Assembly (NCBI RefSeq): GCF_041435055.1
Contig: NZ_CP108002.1
Location: forward strand, 4,216,001 to 4,280,000
DNA from: Streptomyces sp. NBC_00341
GTDB lineage: Bacteria; Actinomycetota; Actinomycetes; Streptomycetales; Streptomycetaceae
Direction: 5' to 3'
DNA length: 64,000 nt
The translations under genes were made by a program, and so were the position numbers. The notes under the pieces were generated by a model, which did not search any database, was not told where the DNA came from, and saw nothing but the letters and a program-made list of their open reading frames with translations. Shown in pieces: positions 42,405 to 50,663 of the stretch (position 1 is the stretch's first letter; every line of letters begins with the position of its first letter).

Positions 42405-43167
42405 GCGCCTTCGCCCTTCCGCTCAGGATCTCGGACCAGAACGCGTCGAACGACTGGTACTCACTCGGTCTGGCGTCGTGCCGCATGCCGTAGCCGACGG
42501 GGTAGACGTTCATCCCCGCGATTCCCGGTACGCCCCGCTCGTCGAGCAACTTCTCGACCACTTGTCCACGGCTCTTCTCGGTGGTGATCTCACCTGTCCT
42601 GAGCGTGAATTCGGGGTCGGCCTGCTCGAAGTCGCTCACCACCAGCAGACTTGGCGTCCCTCGGTGGGACGGCATGGCGTCGCCGATCCGGGCCAGGGCT
42701 CCGAGCACATCGGAACCCCCCTGGGTACGGGCGCACTTCAGCATGGCGACCGCGCCCTTGAGCGCCAGGACCCGCGCGGTCCTGCGCATGCTCTCGTGGT
42801 CGGAGGTCGCGTCCCCCGGCGGGTCGAGATCGATGTCGCCGACCCGGCAGGAGGAGGTCTGCGACGAGCGGGTGACCGGCACGAACGCGATCGTGCCGCA
42901 GTGCCGTCCGGTCAGGAAGGGGACCAGCGTGGACTCGAGTTTCGCCTTGGCGTCGAAACCCTTGCCGTCGGCGTCTCCGGAGCCCGATCCGTCGATGACG
43001 AGTCCGCACGGCGTACGGAGACCGTCGGCCTCGGCGGACGAGGAGCAGCCGGCGGTGGCCGCGAGCACCGCGGTGAGTAGCAGGGCAGGAACGCCGCGCC
43101 GGAGTCGGCCGGACCTCCGGGGCAGCCGGGTGGCGGGCGGACGGCCGGGCAGGTGAGGCAGGTTCAT
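42379..43167 (-). CDS. Secreted lipoprotein with vWA-like MIDAS motif
   Basis: 262 residues. The N-terminus has twin-Arg-like basic residues, a hydrophobic stretch and a lipobox-like TAGC (Cys41). The mature part has VIDGSGSGD, a DxSxS metal-site motif of von Willebrand A domains, and later SLLVVSDFEQ, the usual fourth strand. The ATG at 43167 follows GGAGAG. Predicted to sit on the outer face of the membrane and to bind a partner through a metal ion. Confidence 0.7.
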   Translation of the reverse strand: MNLPHLPGRPPATRLPRRSGRLRRGVPALLLTAVLAATAGCSSSAEADGLRTPCGLVIDGSGSGDADGKGFDAKAKLESTLVPFLTGRHCGTIAFVPVTRSSQTSSCRVGDIDLDPPGDATSDHESMRRTARVLALKGAVAMLKCARTQGGSDVLGALARIGDAMPSHRGTPSLLVVSDFEQADPEFTLRTGEITTEKSRGQVVEKLLDERGVPGIAGMNVYPVGYGMRHDARPSEYQSFDAFWSEILSGRAKAHVHDDYRK

Positions 43168-43319
43168 GGCACTCTCCATGTGCGTGCGGTGGTTCACCGT
43201 TCTCCGGCAGTCCTCGCTCCGGAGGTGGTCTCTCCGAAAGTCGTGTCCCGGGAATTCGCGTCCCGGAGAATCGCCGGTGTTCGCGGGCGGCGCCGGGGAG
43301 GGGGCCTGCTTCGGGCGGA

Positions 43320-44051
43320 TCATCCGTGCCCCCGTTCCGGATCCGCCGCGGCGTCCCCCTGAGGGATACCGGCCCCGGCGTCCCTCCCGGGCTGTGCGGC
43401 GAGGATGGCCAGCGCACGGACCACCGGGTGGCCGGACGGGCCGGGGGCCGGTGCGGGCCACGGTCCGCCGTCCGCCCACAGCCAGTCGTCGGTGCGCCGC
43501 CAGGACTCGTCGAGGTCGACGCGGCCGGGCAGTCGCCGCAGGTGTCCCGCCGTGAGCGGCCCCTCGGACGGCGGCTGGAAGCTGACCAGGACGGCGTCCC
43601 AGTAATGGGCGAGCCGCTGGTTCGCCTCATGGGTCAGGACAGTGGCCCTGACCCGGCACACACCGGCCGAGGTCCGCCACACGCCGATGAGTTCGCCGTA
43701 CCGGGCGAGGGCGGCCGGCGTGGGGTTCTGCCGCACGTCGTACTGGGTGACCACCCGTACCGACTCGGCGTGGATCCGTGCGCACAGCGCGCGTTCACCG
43801 TGCAGCAGCCGTGAGCGCAGCCGGTCGGCCCCTCGCGACGCGCTCGCCCGTATCCCCAGCACATGGGGGGTCAGCAGCTGCGGGTACGGATCGGTGTCCC
43901 GCTCCCAGGTGTCCGGGTGCGGCAACGAATCGAGCCGGGCCCGCAGGCCCGGTGCGTCCTTCCGCCCCTGACGCCGGTCGTGGAACGCCGTGGTCCGGCC
44001 CGGCCAGGCGTACCGGGCCGAACTGCTGAACCGGCCCGTATCGATTCTCAT
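43320..44051 (-). CDS. Hypothetical protein leading the leftward unit of the island
   Basis: 243 residues from an ATG with GGAAGGGAC upstream. No family recognised. It has an Arg-rich helical core (RASASRGADRLRSRLLHGERALCARIHAESVRVVTQYDVRQNPTPAALARYGELIGVWRTS) and a Trp-rich segment (DESWRRTDDWLWADGGPWP). It is divergent from the Fe-S protein gene across the phased-repeat region and precedes the lipoprotein and membrane genes. Confidence 0.65.
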   Translation of the reverse strand: MRIDTGRFSSSARYAWPGRTTAFHDRRQGRKDAPGLRARLDSLPHPDTWERDTDPYPQLLTPHVLGIRASASRGADRLRSRLLHGERALCARIHAESVRVVTQYDVRQNPTPAALARYGELIGVWRTSAGVCRVRATVLTHEANQRLAHYWDAVLVSFQPPSEGPLTAGHLRRLPGRVDLDESWRRTDDWLWADGGPWPAPAPGPSGHPVVRALAILAAQPGRDAGAGIPQGDAAADPERGHG

Positions 44052-44430
44052 GACGCAGTCCCTTCCCCCGTCACAGTTCCCTTTCGGTAATTCCCTTTTC
44101 ATTCCGAAGCCAAATTCGAAGCCGAATCAGGAGGACGGAGCGTAGCCGACGGAATAAGGTAGATTTCCGGCCTTTCGCCCAGCCATTCGCCCCGGCGGGG
44201 GCCTTCCCGGAAGACATCCGGAATCGGCCCGGAAAGCAACCGGGACGCTCCCGGAAACGCCCGGAGATACACCGGAAGAAATGTGCGGCGCCCCGGCCAT
44301 TCCCTCGATACTCGATTCCGGACGGTGCATGCCGGGGCACGATGCCCGGCCCGGCCCGCCCGGCAGTGTCCCTACCGCCGCGCCGGCCTCACCGGTACGG
44401 ACGCGGGTCGCGAAAGAAAGGGGGAGGCGG
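44052..44430. promoter_or_regulatory. Divergent control region of the signalling island
   Basis: 379 bp between two divergent genes. It carries the 11-bp-phased CCGGAA array (44207-44282). An ATG at 44281, in frame with the Fe-S gene, directly abuts the last box, but the better ribosome site is at 44431. Apart from AT-richer DNA at 44090-44165, no standard promoter boxes stand out. Confidence 0.6.
44207..44282. repeat. Seven CCGGAA-like boxes phased at 11 bp
   Basis: CCGGAA/CCGGGA/CCGGAG boxes begin at 44207, 44218, 44229, 44240, 44251, 44261 and 44272, i.e. spacings of 11, 11, 11, 11, 10 and 11 bp. The DNA between boxes is not conserved, which rules out simple tandem duplication. One-turn phasing places every box on the same helix face. 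SARP and other OmpR-like activators bind heptamer direct repeats at 11-bp spacing. Confidence 0.8.
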
Positions 44431-45135
44431 ATGAGGATCGAACTCAGCGGGACGCACTTTCCGCTGGAGACACTGGGTCCCGGCCGACGGCTGGGCATCT
44501 GGCTGCAGGGCTGCCCGCTGGCCTGCGCCGGCTGCATGTCGCGGCACACCTGGGCGCCGCACGGGGGTGAACCCGTTGATGTGGAAACGCTGTTGGACCT
44601 GTGGCGCGCCGCGCTCGCCGACGGCGCCGAGGGCCTGACGGTGAGCGGCGGCGAGCCGCTCGACCAGCCCGTGGCCCTGGCGGAGCTGCTCCGGGGCGCC
44701 GCGCGGCTTCGTTCCGCGCATCCCCGTCACGGCTCGGCCGCCGACGGTCTCCCCGCCGACCTGCTCGTCTACACCGGGTACGAGGAGTCCGAACTGGACG
44801 TTGTCCGGCATGCCGCCCTGGCCCACGCGGACGCCGTGGTGACCGGACGTTTCCGGATCGCCGAACCCACCCGGCTGGTCTGGCGCGGCTCGGCGAACCA
44901 GCGGCTCGCGCCGCGCACCGCGCTGGGCCGGATCCGGTACGCACCGCATCTGGGCCGGGAGGCGGACGGGCCGTCGGTGCAGATCGTCGTGACGCCCGCA
45001 GGGGCGTCGACGGGGCCGGCAGGCCCTCCCGCGGTACGGCTCCTCGGAGTCCCCCGGCGAGGGGAACTCTCGCACTGGGAAAGGTGGCTGGGTGAACGTG
45101 GGTTACGGCTCAGGGAGCGGAGCTGGCGACCGTGA
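44431..45135 (+). CDS. 4Fe-4S single-cluster, radical-SAM-activase-like protein
   Basis: 234 residues. Cys motif CPLACAGC (CxxxCxxC), preceded by LGPGRRLGIWLQG, and GLTVSGGEPLDQPVAL for SAM/GGE binding: the NrdG/activating-enzyme pattern. These enzymes normally install a glycyl radical on a partner; none is seen here. GGGGGAGG precedes the chosen ATG (44431); an in-frame ATG at 44281 would add 50 residues. The gene overlaps the macro-like gene tail to tail by 26 bp. Confidence 0.8.
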   Translation: MRIELSGTHFPLETLGPGRRLGIWLQGCPLACAGCMSRHTWAPHGGEPVDVETLLDLWRAALADGAEGLTVSGGEPLDQPVALAELLRGAARLRSAHPRHGSAADGLPADLLVYTGYEESELDVVRHAALAHADAVVTGRFRIAEPTRLVWRGSANQRLAPRTALGRIRYAPHLGREADGPSVQIVVTPAGASTGPAGPPAVRLLGVPRRGELSHWERWLGERGLRLRERSWRP

Positions 45136-46381
45136 GCAGCTTCGCCAGTTCGGGGCGCTGGGCCACCAGGTGCACCGTCCAGGACGGATCCCGGCGCAGT
45201 TCCTCGTGGACGGCCCAGCACAGCCAGCGCGCCGCCTTCTCCGGCGGCAGCCCATGACCCGCGCCGAGCAGGGGGAAACAGAGGGAGGAGAGTGGCGGGT
45301 CGTAGCTGTCGCGCTCCGCGCGGGCCAGCCGGAAGCTCGCCGATACCGCCTCGGCCAGGACGTGCGGATCGACCCGGTAGCCGTGACCGTCGCTCGTGGG
45401 GGAAGCGACGGCCGCGTGGTGGATGCGGCGCACCCCGCGCTCGGCGAGGGCGCCCGGCGAGGTCGGCACGACGGTGCCCGGCCGTACCGGCAGCCCTGCC
45501 CGGCCGTGGGCCCGCATCCACTCCTCCAGTTCACGGGCGAGGACGTCGTCGACCGTCTCGCCGGACTCGTTGCGGATCGCGGCGGCCCGGCGCAGCGACC
45601 CGGACACCGTCGAACGGAACGTCTTGGACATCTCCAGATAGATGTTCTCCGAGGACACCAATATGTCGATGTCCCGCAGCAGTTCGATGGACGCGACGTG
45701 CACGCTGACGCGCTGCCCCGCGACGGCCGGCAGGGGCGGACCGGTCAGCCGGGCCGGTGGATCGGGCACCGGCTCCGGTGTCCTCGCGGGCGGTACGCCC
45801 GCCTCCTGCGCGACCGGACCGGCCGGGGACCGTCCGGAGGCGGCCGTACGGGCCACCGCCAGTACCGCGAGCGCCAGTTCGTCGGTCACTTCCCGCTCCT
45901 GGCTCTTGCGGAAGCGTTCGGACGTGACACCGTAGACGGCCGCCGCGGCCTTCCGCCGCTCCTGGCCGGACACACCCCGCCGGTCCGGCAGCAGCCCGAA
46001 GGTGTGTGCCGCCGCCCTGGCCAGCGGGTCACCGCGGGCTCCGTCGGCGGAGAGGGTGTGCCCGCCGAGGTGCCGTACCCCGGCCCGCAGCAGCGCCTCC
46101 ACCCCGGCGGCCGCGTCGTCGGACCCCACGCACAGACCCGCGGCGACGGCCACCCGGATCAGGCCCTCGGGCCGCAGTGTGCGCAGTCCGGACAGACCGG
46201 GCCTGCGCAGCGCCCGCAGTTCCGCCGCCAGCCGCTCGGCACCGGGCAGCGGCACCAGGGCGCGGCCACCGGGGGTCCCGGGCACGCCGGAGCTCCCCGA
46301 CCCGGGTGTTCGGGGTGTTTCCGGGGCTTTGGACCCGAGGGGGCCCGGGGTGGACGAGGAGTGCGGGATCTCCTGGCTCAT
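45110..46381 (-). CDS. Macro-domain-like protein with helical N-terminal region
   Basis: 423 residues. The C-terminal ~200 residues look like a macro (ADP-ribose-binding) fold: VASIELLRDIDILVSSENIYLEMSKTFRSTVSGSLRRAA, then GTVVPTSPGALAERGVRRIHHAAV, and SLCFPLLGAGHGLPPEKAARW. The N-terminal half is a Pro/Gly-rich start followed by helices (LIRVAVAAGLCVG). ATG at 46381 chosen; the ribosome site is weak. It may read or remove ADP-ribose marks, or sense NAD metabolites, in this island. Confidence 0.65.
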   Translation of the reverse strand: MSQEIPHSSSTPGPLGSKAPETPRTPGSGSSGVPGTPGGRALVPLPGAERLAAELRALRRPGLSGLRTLRPEGLIRVAVAAGLCVGSDDAAAGVEALLRAGVRHLGGHTLSADGARGDPLARAAAHTFGLLPDRRGVSGQERRKAAAAVYGVTSERFRKSQEREVTDELALAVLAVARTAASGRSPAGPVAQEAGVPPARTPEPVPDPPARLTGPPLPAVAGQRVSVHVASIELLRDIDILVSSENIYLEMSKTFRSTVSGSLRRAAAIRNESGETVDDVLARELEEWMRAHGRAGLPVRPGTVVPTSPGALAERGVRRIHHAAVASPTSDGHGYRVDPHVLAEAVSASFRLARAERDSYDPPLSSLCFPLLGAGHGLPPEKAARWLCWAVHEELRRDPSWTVHLVAQRPELAKLLTVASSAP

Positions 46382-46626
46382 GGCCGCCACGATATGCCCG
46401 CCCGCGGGCGGGCGGGAGGGCGTCTCGGCCACCTCGGCCGGCCCTCCGCCGACCCGTGGGGGCGGAGGCGCCGTGCCCGTCCGCCGCACGGGCTTCGCCC
46501 GGCGAACCGGAAGCGTCTGCTCCGTCCGCCACCGGGCGCCGCGGCCACCGCTTCCGTCCTGCCCGTCGCCGTCCGCTTCCCCTTACTCCTCGCCGACACC
46601 GTCACCGACACCGGAAGGCCCGTCAC

Positions 46627-48966
46627 ATGAGCATTCCGCCGCCCACCGAAATGGATGTCCACGAGTCCGGCACCGGCTACGACAACCGACGGGACGCGGA
46701 GAGCCGCAGGGGGCTGGACCGGGTGCCGGCCGCGCTGAGCGGACGCTTCGACCTCACCCAGGTGCTGAGCAGCGTCCACCGGCCTTCTCAGGCCGTGGTG
46801 CTGCGGGTCAAGGACAGGGAAGCCCGGCACATGCCCACCGATGTCCCCCTCGTACTGAAGTGGTACCACCACCGGTTCGGCCCCGACCCCGGCGTCCGCC
46901 GCTTCCTGGCCGAGAGCACCGCCGGGCCGGTCGCCGGGCTGCTGGAGAGCGGTACGGCCGACGGCCACCCCTACGAACTCGCCCTGTCCTACGGCGAGAC
47001 CGACCTCGCCCGCTACCACGCCGGCCACCCGGGACCGCTGTCGCCCGCCCTCGTCCGGGCCGTCGTGGAGCAGCTCCACCAAGCGCTGGTCGCGGTGCAC
47101 GCGCGTGACATCGTGCACCGCGATGTCACGCCCGACAACGTCATGGTGCGCATCCAGAACGAGGACCGCCCCGAACTGGTGCTGATCGACTTCGGCGCGG
47201 CGGTGCACCAGCCCCAGCAGGACCGGCCGGGCCGGCGCGGCTGGGTGGGCAAACCGTTGTACCTGGCGCCGGAGGCGGGACCGCACCGGCAGGCCGTGAC
47301 CCCGGCCGTCGACTGGTGGTCCCTGGGCATGGTCGTCGCCGAACTGGCGGGTGGCAGCCACCCGATCGACTTCCGCGGCGATGAGGAGGTACTGACCGAG
47401 GTCGCGACCCACGACCCCGAACTGCCCCTGGTGACCGACCCCCGCATGCTGCTGCTCTGCCAAGGACTGCTCACCCGAGCCCCGGAGCACCGTTGGGGTG
47501 GCGAGCAGGTGGCGGCCTGGCTGCGGGGCGAACACCCGCCGGTCGCGCCCCGGACGACCGGTGCCGCGCCGCACGACCTCCCGCCCCGGCGCACGCTGCG
47601 GCCCTTCCCCTTCATGGGCCGGGACGTCACCGGACCCGAGGAGCTGGCCCGTCTGCTGGACGTCAACCGCGTCGCCGCCGGGCGGCTGCTGGCACGCCGG
47701 AACCGGCGGGCCGGACTGGTCGAATGGCTGGGCCAGCTCATCGACGCGCCCGGCCGCGGCTCCGAGGAGAGCGAACAACTCGTCGCGCTGTGCTCGGAAC
47801 TCGGCGAGCCGCCGGATGCCCCGACCACGACACGGCTGATCAACTGGCTCGGCCCGCGGCTGGACGTCTCCCACCACGGCCTGCCCCTGGACACCCTGGG
47901 CATCCGGCGTCTCGCGTCGGCCGTCGCGGACGGTGACACCGAGGCCCAGGCGGTACTGACCGACCTGCTCCACCACGAACTGCTGCCCCTGCTCGCCGAA
48001 CGACCGGGCGGCGCGGGGCTGGACGAGGTGCAACGGCAGTGGTCCGCGCACCGTGCGGCCTGGCGGCCGCTGACGAACGAGATCCTGGCGCGTGGCGGAC
48101 CCCGCGACCGCGGCGCCGCGCGGGCCCGGCTGCGCCACACGGCCGCCGTCGACGCGGCTCTGCTGCGCCTGGCCCGTGAGCCGGGGCGGGTCACCGCGGA
48201 GCTGGTGCGCGGGGCCGGCGCGGTGCGCGACGCTCTGCCGGTGCCCGTCGAGTGGTACGACCGGCTCGTCGCCGATCCGGACGACACTCTGCGCCTGACC
48301 GCCGCGCGGCTGCTGGCCGATACCGCCGCCACCGAGGCCGGGGCACGCCACGGAGAGCTGGCCGAGGCGGAGGCCGACCGGCTGCTCGCCGCCGATCTGG
48401 ACGCCACCGCCGCCTGGCTGCGCCGGCTGGAGCGCCCGCCGACGCTGGGCTGGGCGCTACTGGGCGCCACCGTGGCCACCGTGCCGTGGGGTTTCGTGAT
48501 CGGGCTCGCCGATGTCGCCGGATGGGCCTCTCAGCAGGCGGTCGTGCTCGCCTGGGGACAAGCCCTGCCCGCCGCCGCCGCGGTGTTCGCCATGGAGCTC
48601 TCCGTCGCGGCGTTCATCGGCCCGCCCGCCTACCATCCCCGGTGGTCGCTCGCCGGGCGGCTGATCGCCACCTCGGGGCGGCCCGCCCGGTTCGCCCGGT
48701 CCGGCGGCCTGCGCACCCTGCTGCCGTCGGCCGCGCTGCTGGCCGCGGCGGTCGCCCTGGCGGTCTACGCCGTCACCGTCGCACCCTGGGCCTGGCCGGC
48801 CGGCACCGTCGTGGCGCTCACCGCCTGGACGGTGCGCCGTCTGACCTCCCGGCACCGGGAACTGCACCGGCTGCGTAACCGGGCCGCCATGCGCACCGCG
48901 GCGGCCGGGCCGACGGCCCTGCACCCGGCGCGGCGGCCGTCCCCGCCTCGTGGAGGAGACCGATGA
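46627..48966 (+). CDS. Membrane-anchored Ser/Thr protein kinase-like protein
   Basis: 779 residues. Kinase domain at ~40-300: Lys78 in VPLVLKWY, catalytic loop HRDVTPDN (Asp166, Asn171), DFG at 188-190, and KPLYLAPEA for the activation/APE segment. The Gly-rich loop is poorly conserved. Residues ~320-600 are helical without a known domain. The end holds four membrane segments (from TLGWALLGATVATVPWGFVIG to VALTAWTV). GGAAGG precedes the ATG. It heads a rightward unit with a coiled-coil protein, a ClpB-like ATPase and an FHA protein. Confidence 0.85.
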   Translation: MSIPPPTEMDVHESGTGYDNRRDAESRRGLDRVPAALSGRFDLTQVLSSVHRPSQAVVLRVKDREARHMPTDVPLVLKWYHHRFGPDPGVRRFLAESTAGPVAGLLESGTADGHPYELALSYGETDLARYHAGHPGPLSPALVRAVVEQLHQALVAVHARDIVHRDVTPDNVMVRIQNEDRPELVLIDFGAAVHQPQQDRPGRRGWVGKPLYLAPEAGPHRQAVTPAVDWWSLGMVVAELAGGSHPIDFRGDEEVLTEVATHDPELPLVTDPRMLLLCQGLLTRAPEHRWGGEQVAAWLRGEHPPVAPRTTGAAPHDLPPRRTLRPFPFMGRDVTGPEELARLLDVNRVAAGRLLARRNRRAGLVEWLGQLIDAPGRGSEESEQLVALCSELGEPPDAPTTTRLINWLGPRLDVSHHGLPLDTLGIRRLASAVADGDTEAQAVLTDLLHHELLPLLAERPGGAGLDEVQRQWSAHRAAWRPLTNEILARGGPRDRGAARARLRHTAAVDAALLRLAREPGRVTAELVRGAGAVRDALPVPVEWYDRLVADPDDTLRLTAARLLADTAATEAGARHGELAEAEADRLLAADLDATAAWLRRLERPPTLGWALLGATVATVPWGFVIGLADVAGWASQQAVVLAWGQALPAAAAVFAMELSVAAFIGPPAYHPRWSLAGRLIATSGRPARFARSGGLRTLLPSAALLAAAVALAVYAVTVAPWAWPAGTVVALTAWTVRRLTSRHRELHRLRNRAAMRTAAAGPTALHPARRPSPPRGGDR

Positions 48967-50603
48967 GTTCCGGAATCGCCCTGCCCTCGATCGGCGACGT
49001 GATGCCCACGCTGGACTACGCGCCGACCGGCCAGTCCGTCGGCGGTCTCGTCCCGCACGGCCAGGCCTTCGGCCACGCCGGCGTCGGTCATGCGCCAGGA
49101 GTGGGGGACGCCGTCCACCAGGCCGGCGGACACCTGGCAGACGCGGCTGCCCACGGGCTGCACGAGCTGCTGGCCCCGGCTGCCGTCGCCCTGGGAGCCC
49201 TCAGCGGAGCGCTGCTGGCCGGACGGGCCGCCCTCGTCACCACCCAGGTCCTCGCGGCGGCGGCCGTACGGGCCGCCGATGAGCAGGCGTGCCTCGAACG
49301 GAGGCAGGAGTCGGCCGCCTGCGCCGCCCAGCAGTGGGAGGCCGCTGCCTTCGCCGCCACACGGGCGAACGCGCGGCGGGCGGCGCTGATCGCACGGGTG
49401 CGGCGGGCCGCACGGATGGCCTCGCCCGGGACTCCCCGGCCTCCCCGGCCCGGCCTCCCCGGCCCCCTCAGCCCGGTGGGCATGCCCCTGTGCCGCTTGC
49501 GCGAGGAACTGGCGGTCCTGGAGGACCGGATGTGCCGTGCCGAAGCCGCGCACGCCGACTGGGCCCTGCGGGAGATCGGGAACGCCTTCGCCGGCCCGGA
49601 CGACGACACCTGGCAGCGTGAGCTGCGGGCCCGGCGCGCGTCGGTACCGGCGGAAGCCGGCACCTCCGCGCACCACGGGAACGAGGCACTGCCGCAGCCG
49701 CCGGCCGCAGAGGAGCTGCGGTACGAGGACGCCGTACGGATCGGGGCCCAGCTGCTCGCCGGCCTCGACCCGGCCGCCACGCCCGCGGACGCCGCGCCCG
49801 CCACCGCCGCGGTACGGCACGCGCTGGCCTCCGCCGTGGACCGGCCGGCCAAGGCCCGTACCCACCTGCGCGAGGCACGCCGCTTCGTCGCCGACACCAA
49901 CCGTGCCGTCCGGGCCCGCCGCGACACCGAGGAACGGGCCGCGGCACAGCTCCACTTCCTGGAGATCACCGCCCGGACCGACACGGACCCGCTGCACCCC
50001 GCTCCGGCCGAGATCGCGCTGCTGCACAGGGTGCTCGACGAGGGCCGCCCACTGGAACCCCACGAGCAGCGGCAGGTGGACGACCGGGTGACGGAGCGGC
50101 TCGCGGAGCTGGAACGCCGGTACATCGAGCGGATGCTGCGGCTCGCCGTCTCCGGGACGGACCGTTTCGACGACCGGTGGACCACCACACCGCACCAGCG
50201 GGACCGGCCCACCCGCATCGACTGGACACCTCCCGGCTGGGACGACGGGCACTGGCTGCGGTTCGCCGTGGACGGCAAGCACGCACGGGTGGTCACCATG
50301 CGCCGCGAACAGCCCGGCGAACGCGATGCGGACGCGCTCGCCCTGGACGACGAACGGTGTCATCAGGCGGCCGGCCACCTGAGCGGGCTGCGGGACACCA
50401 CGCTGCGGCTCGGCGTCGTCCTGGACTTCTCCTTCGAGGAGAGCGGCACCCTGCCGGGCGTACACGGGGAGGAGGACGTCCTCGTCCTCGACGAGGGCAC
50501 CGCCGGCGCCCGTGCGCCGGTATCCGGGGACAGGACCGAGAAGCGGGAGCGCCGGGCCACGGACGGGCCCAGGTACCGCACGGCTCCGGCCGACGACCAC
50601 TGA
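48963..50603 (+). CDS. Hypothetical long helical protein
   Basis: 546 residues, ATG overlapping the kinase stop (ATGA). Ala/Arg/Glu-rich helices dominate (LAAAAVRAADEQACLERRQESAACAAQQWEA). The C-terminal ~130 residues look globular (DRPTRIDWTPPGWDDGHWLRFAVDGKHARVVTMRREQPG). No family recognised. Tight coupling suggests a structural partner or kinase substrate. Confidence 0.7.
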   Translation: MSSGIALPSIGDVMPTLDYAPTGQSVGGLVPHGQAFGHAGVGHAPGVGDAVHQAGGHLADAAAHGLHELLAPAAVALGALSGALLAGRAALVTTQVLAAAAVRAADEQACLERRQESAACAAQQWEAAAFAATRANARRAALIARVRRAARMASPGTPRPPRPGLPGPLSPVGMPLCRLREELAVLEDRMCRAEAAHADWALREIGNAFAGPDDDTWQRELRARRASVPAEAGTSAHHGNEALPQPPAAEELRYEDAVRIGAQLLAGLDPAATPADAAPATAAVRHALASAVDRPAKARTHLREARRFVADTNRAVRARRDTEERAAAQLHFLEITARTDTDPLHPAPAEIALLHRVLDEGRPLEPHEQRQVDDRVTERLAELERRYIERMLRLAVSGTDRFDDRWTTTPHQRDRPTRIDWTPPGWDDGHWLRFAVDGKHARVVTMRREQPGERDADALALDDERCHQAAGHLSGLRDTTLRLGVVLDFSFEESGTLPGVHGEEDVLVLDEGTAGARAPVSGDRTEKRERRATDGPRYRTAPADDH

Positions 50604-50663
50604 CCCGCCGGCCGGCAACCGCCCGGCGGGCAACACACACGACCGAGGAAGCGGAGGAAGGGT

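Noticed and set aside
44281..44430. Alternative upstream ATG for the Fe-S protein
   Set aside because: In frame but the added 50 residues are Pro/Ala-rich without similarity, and the ribosome site at 44431 is far better. Kept as a note.
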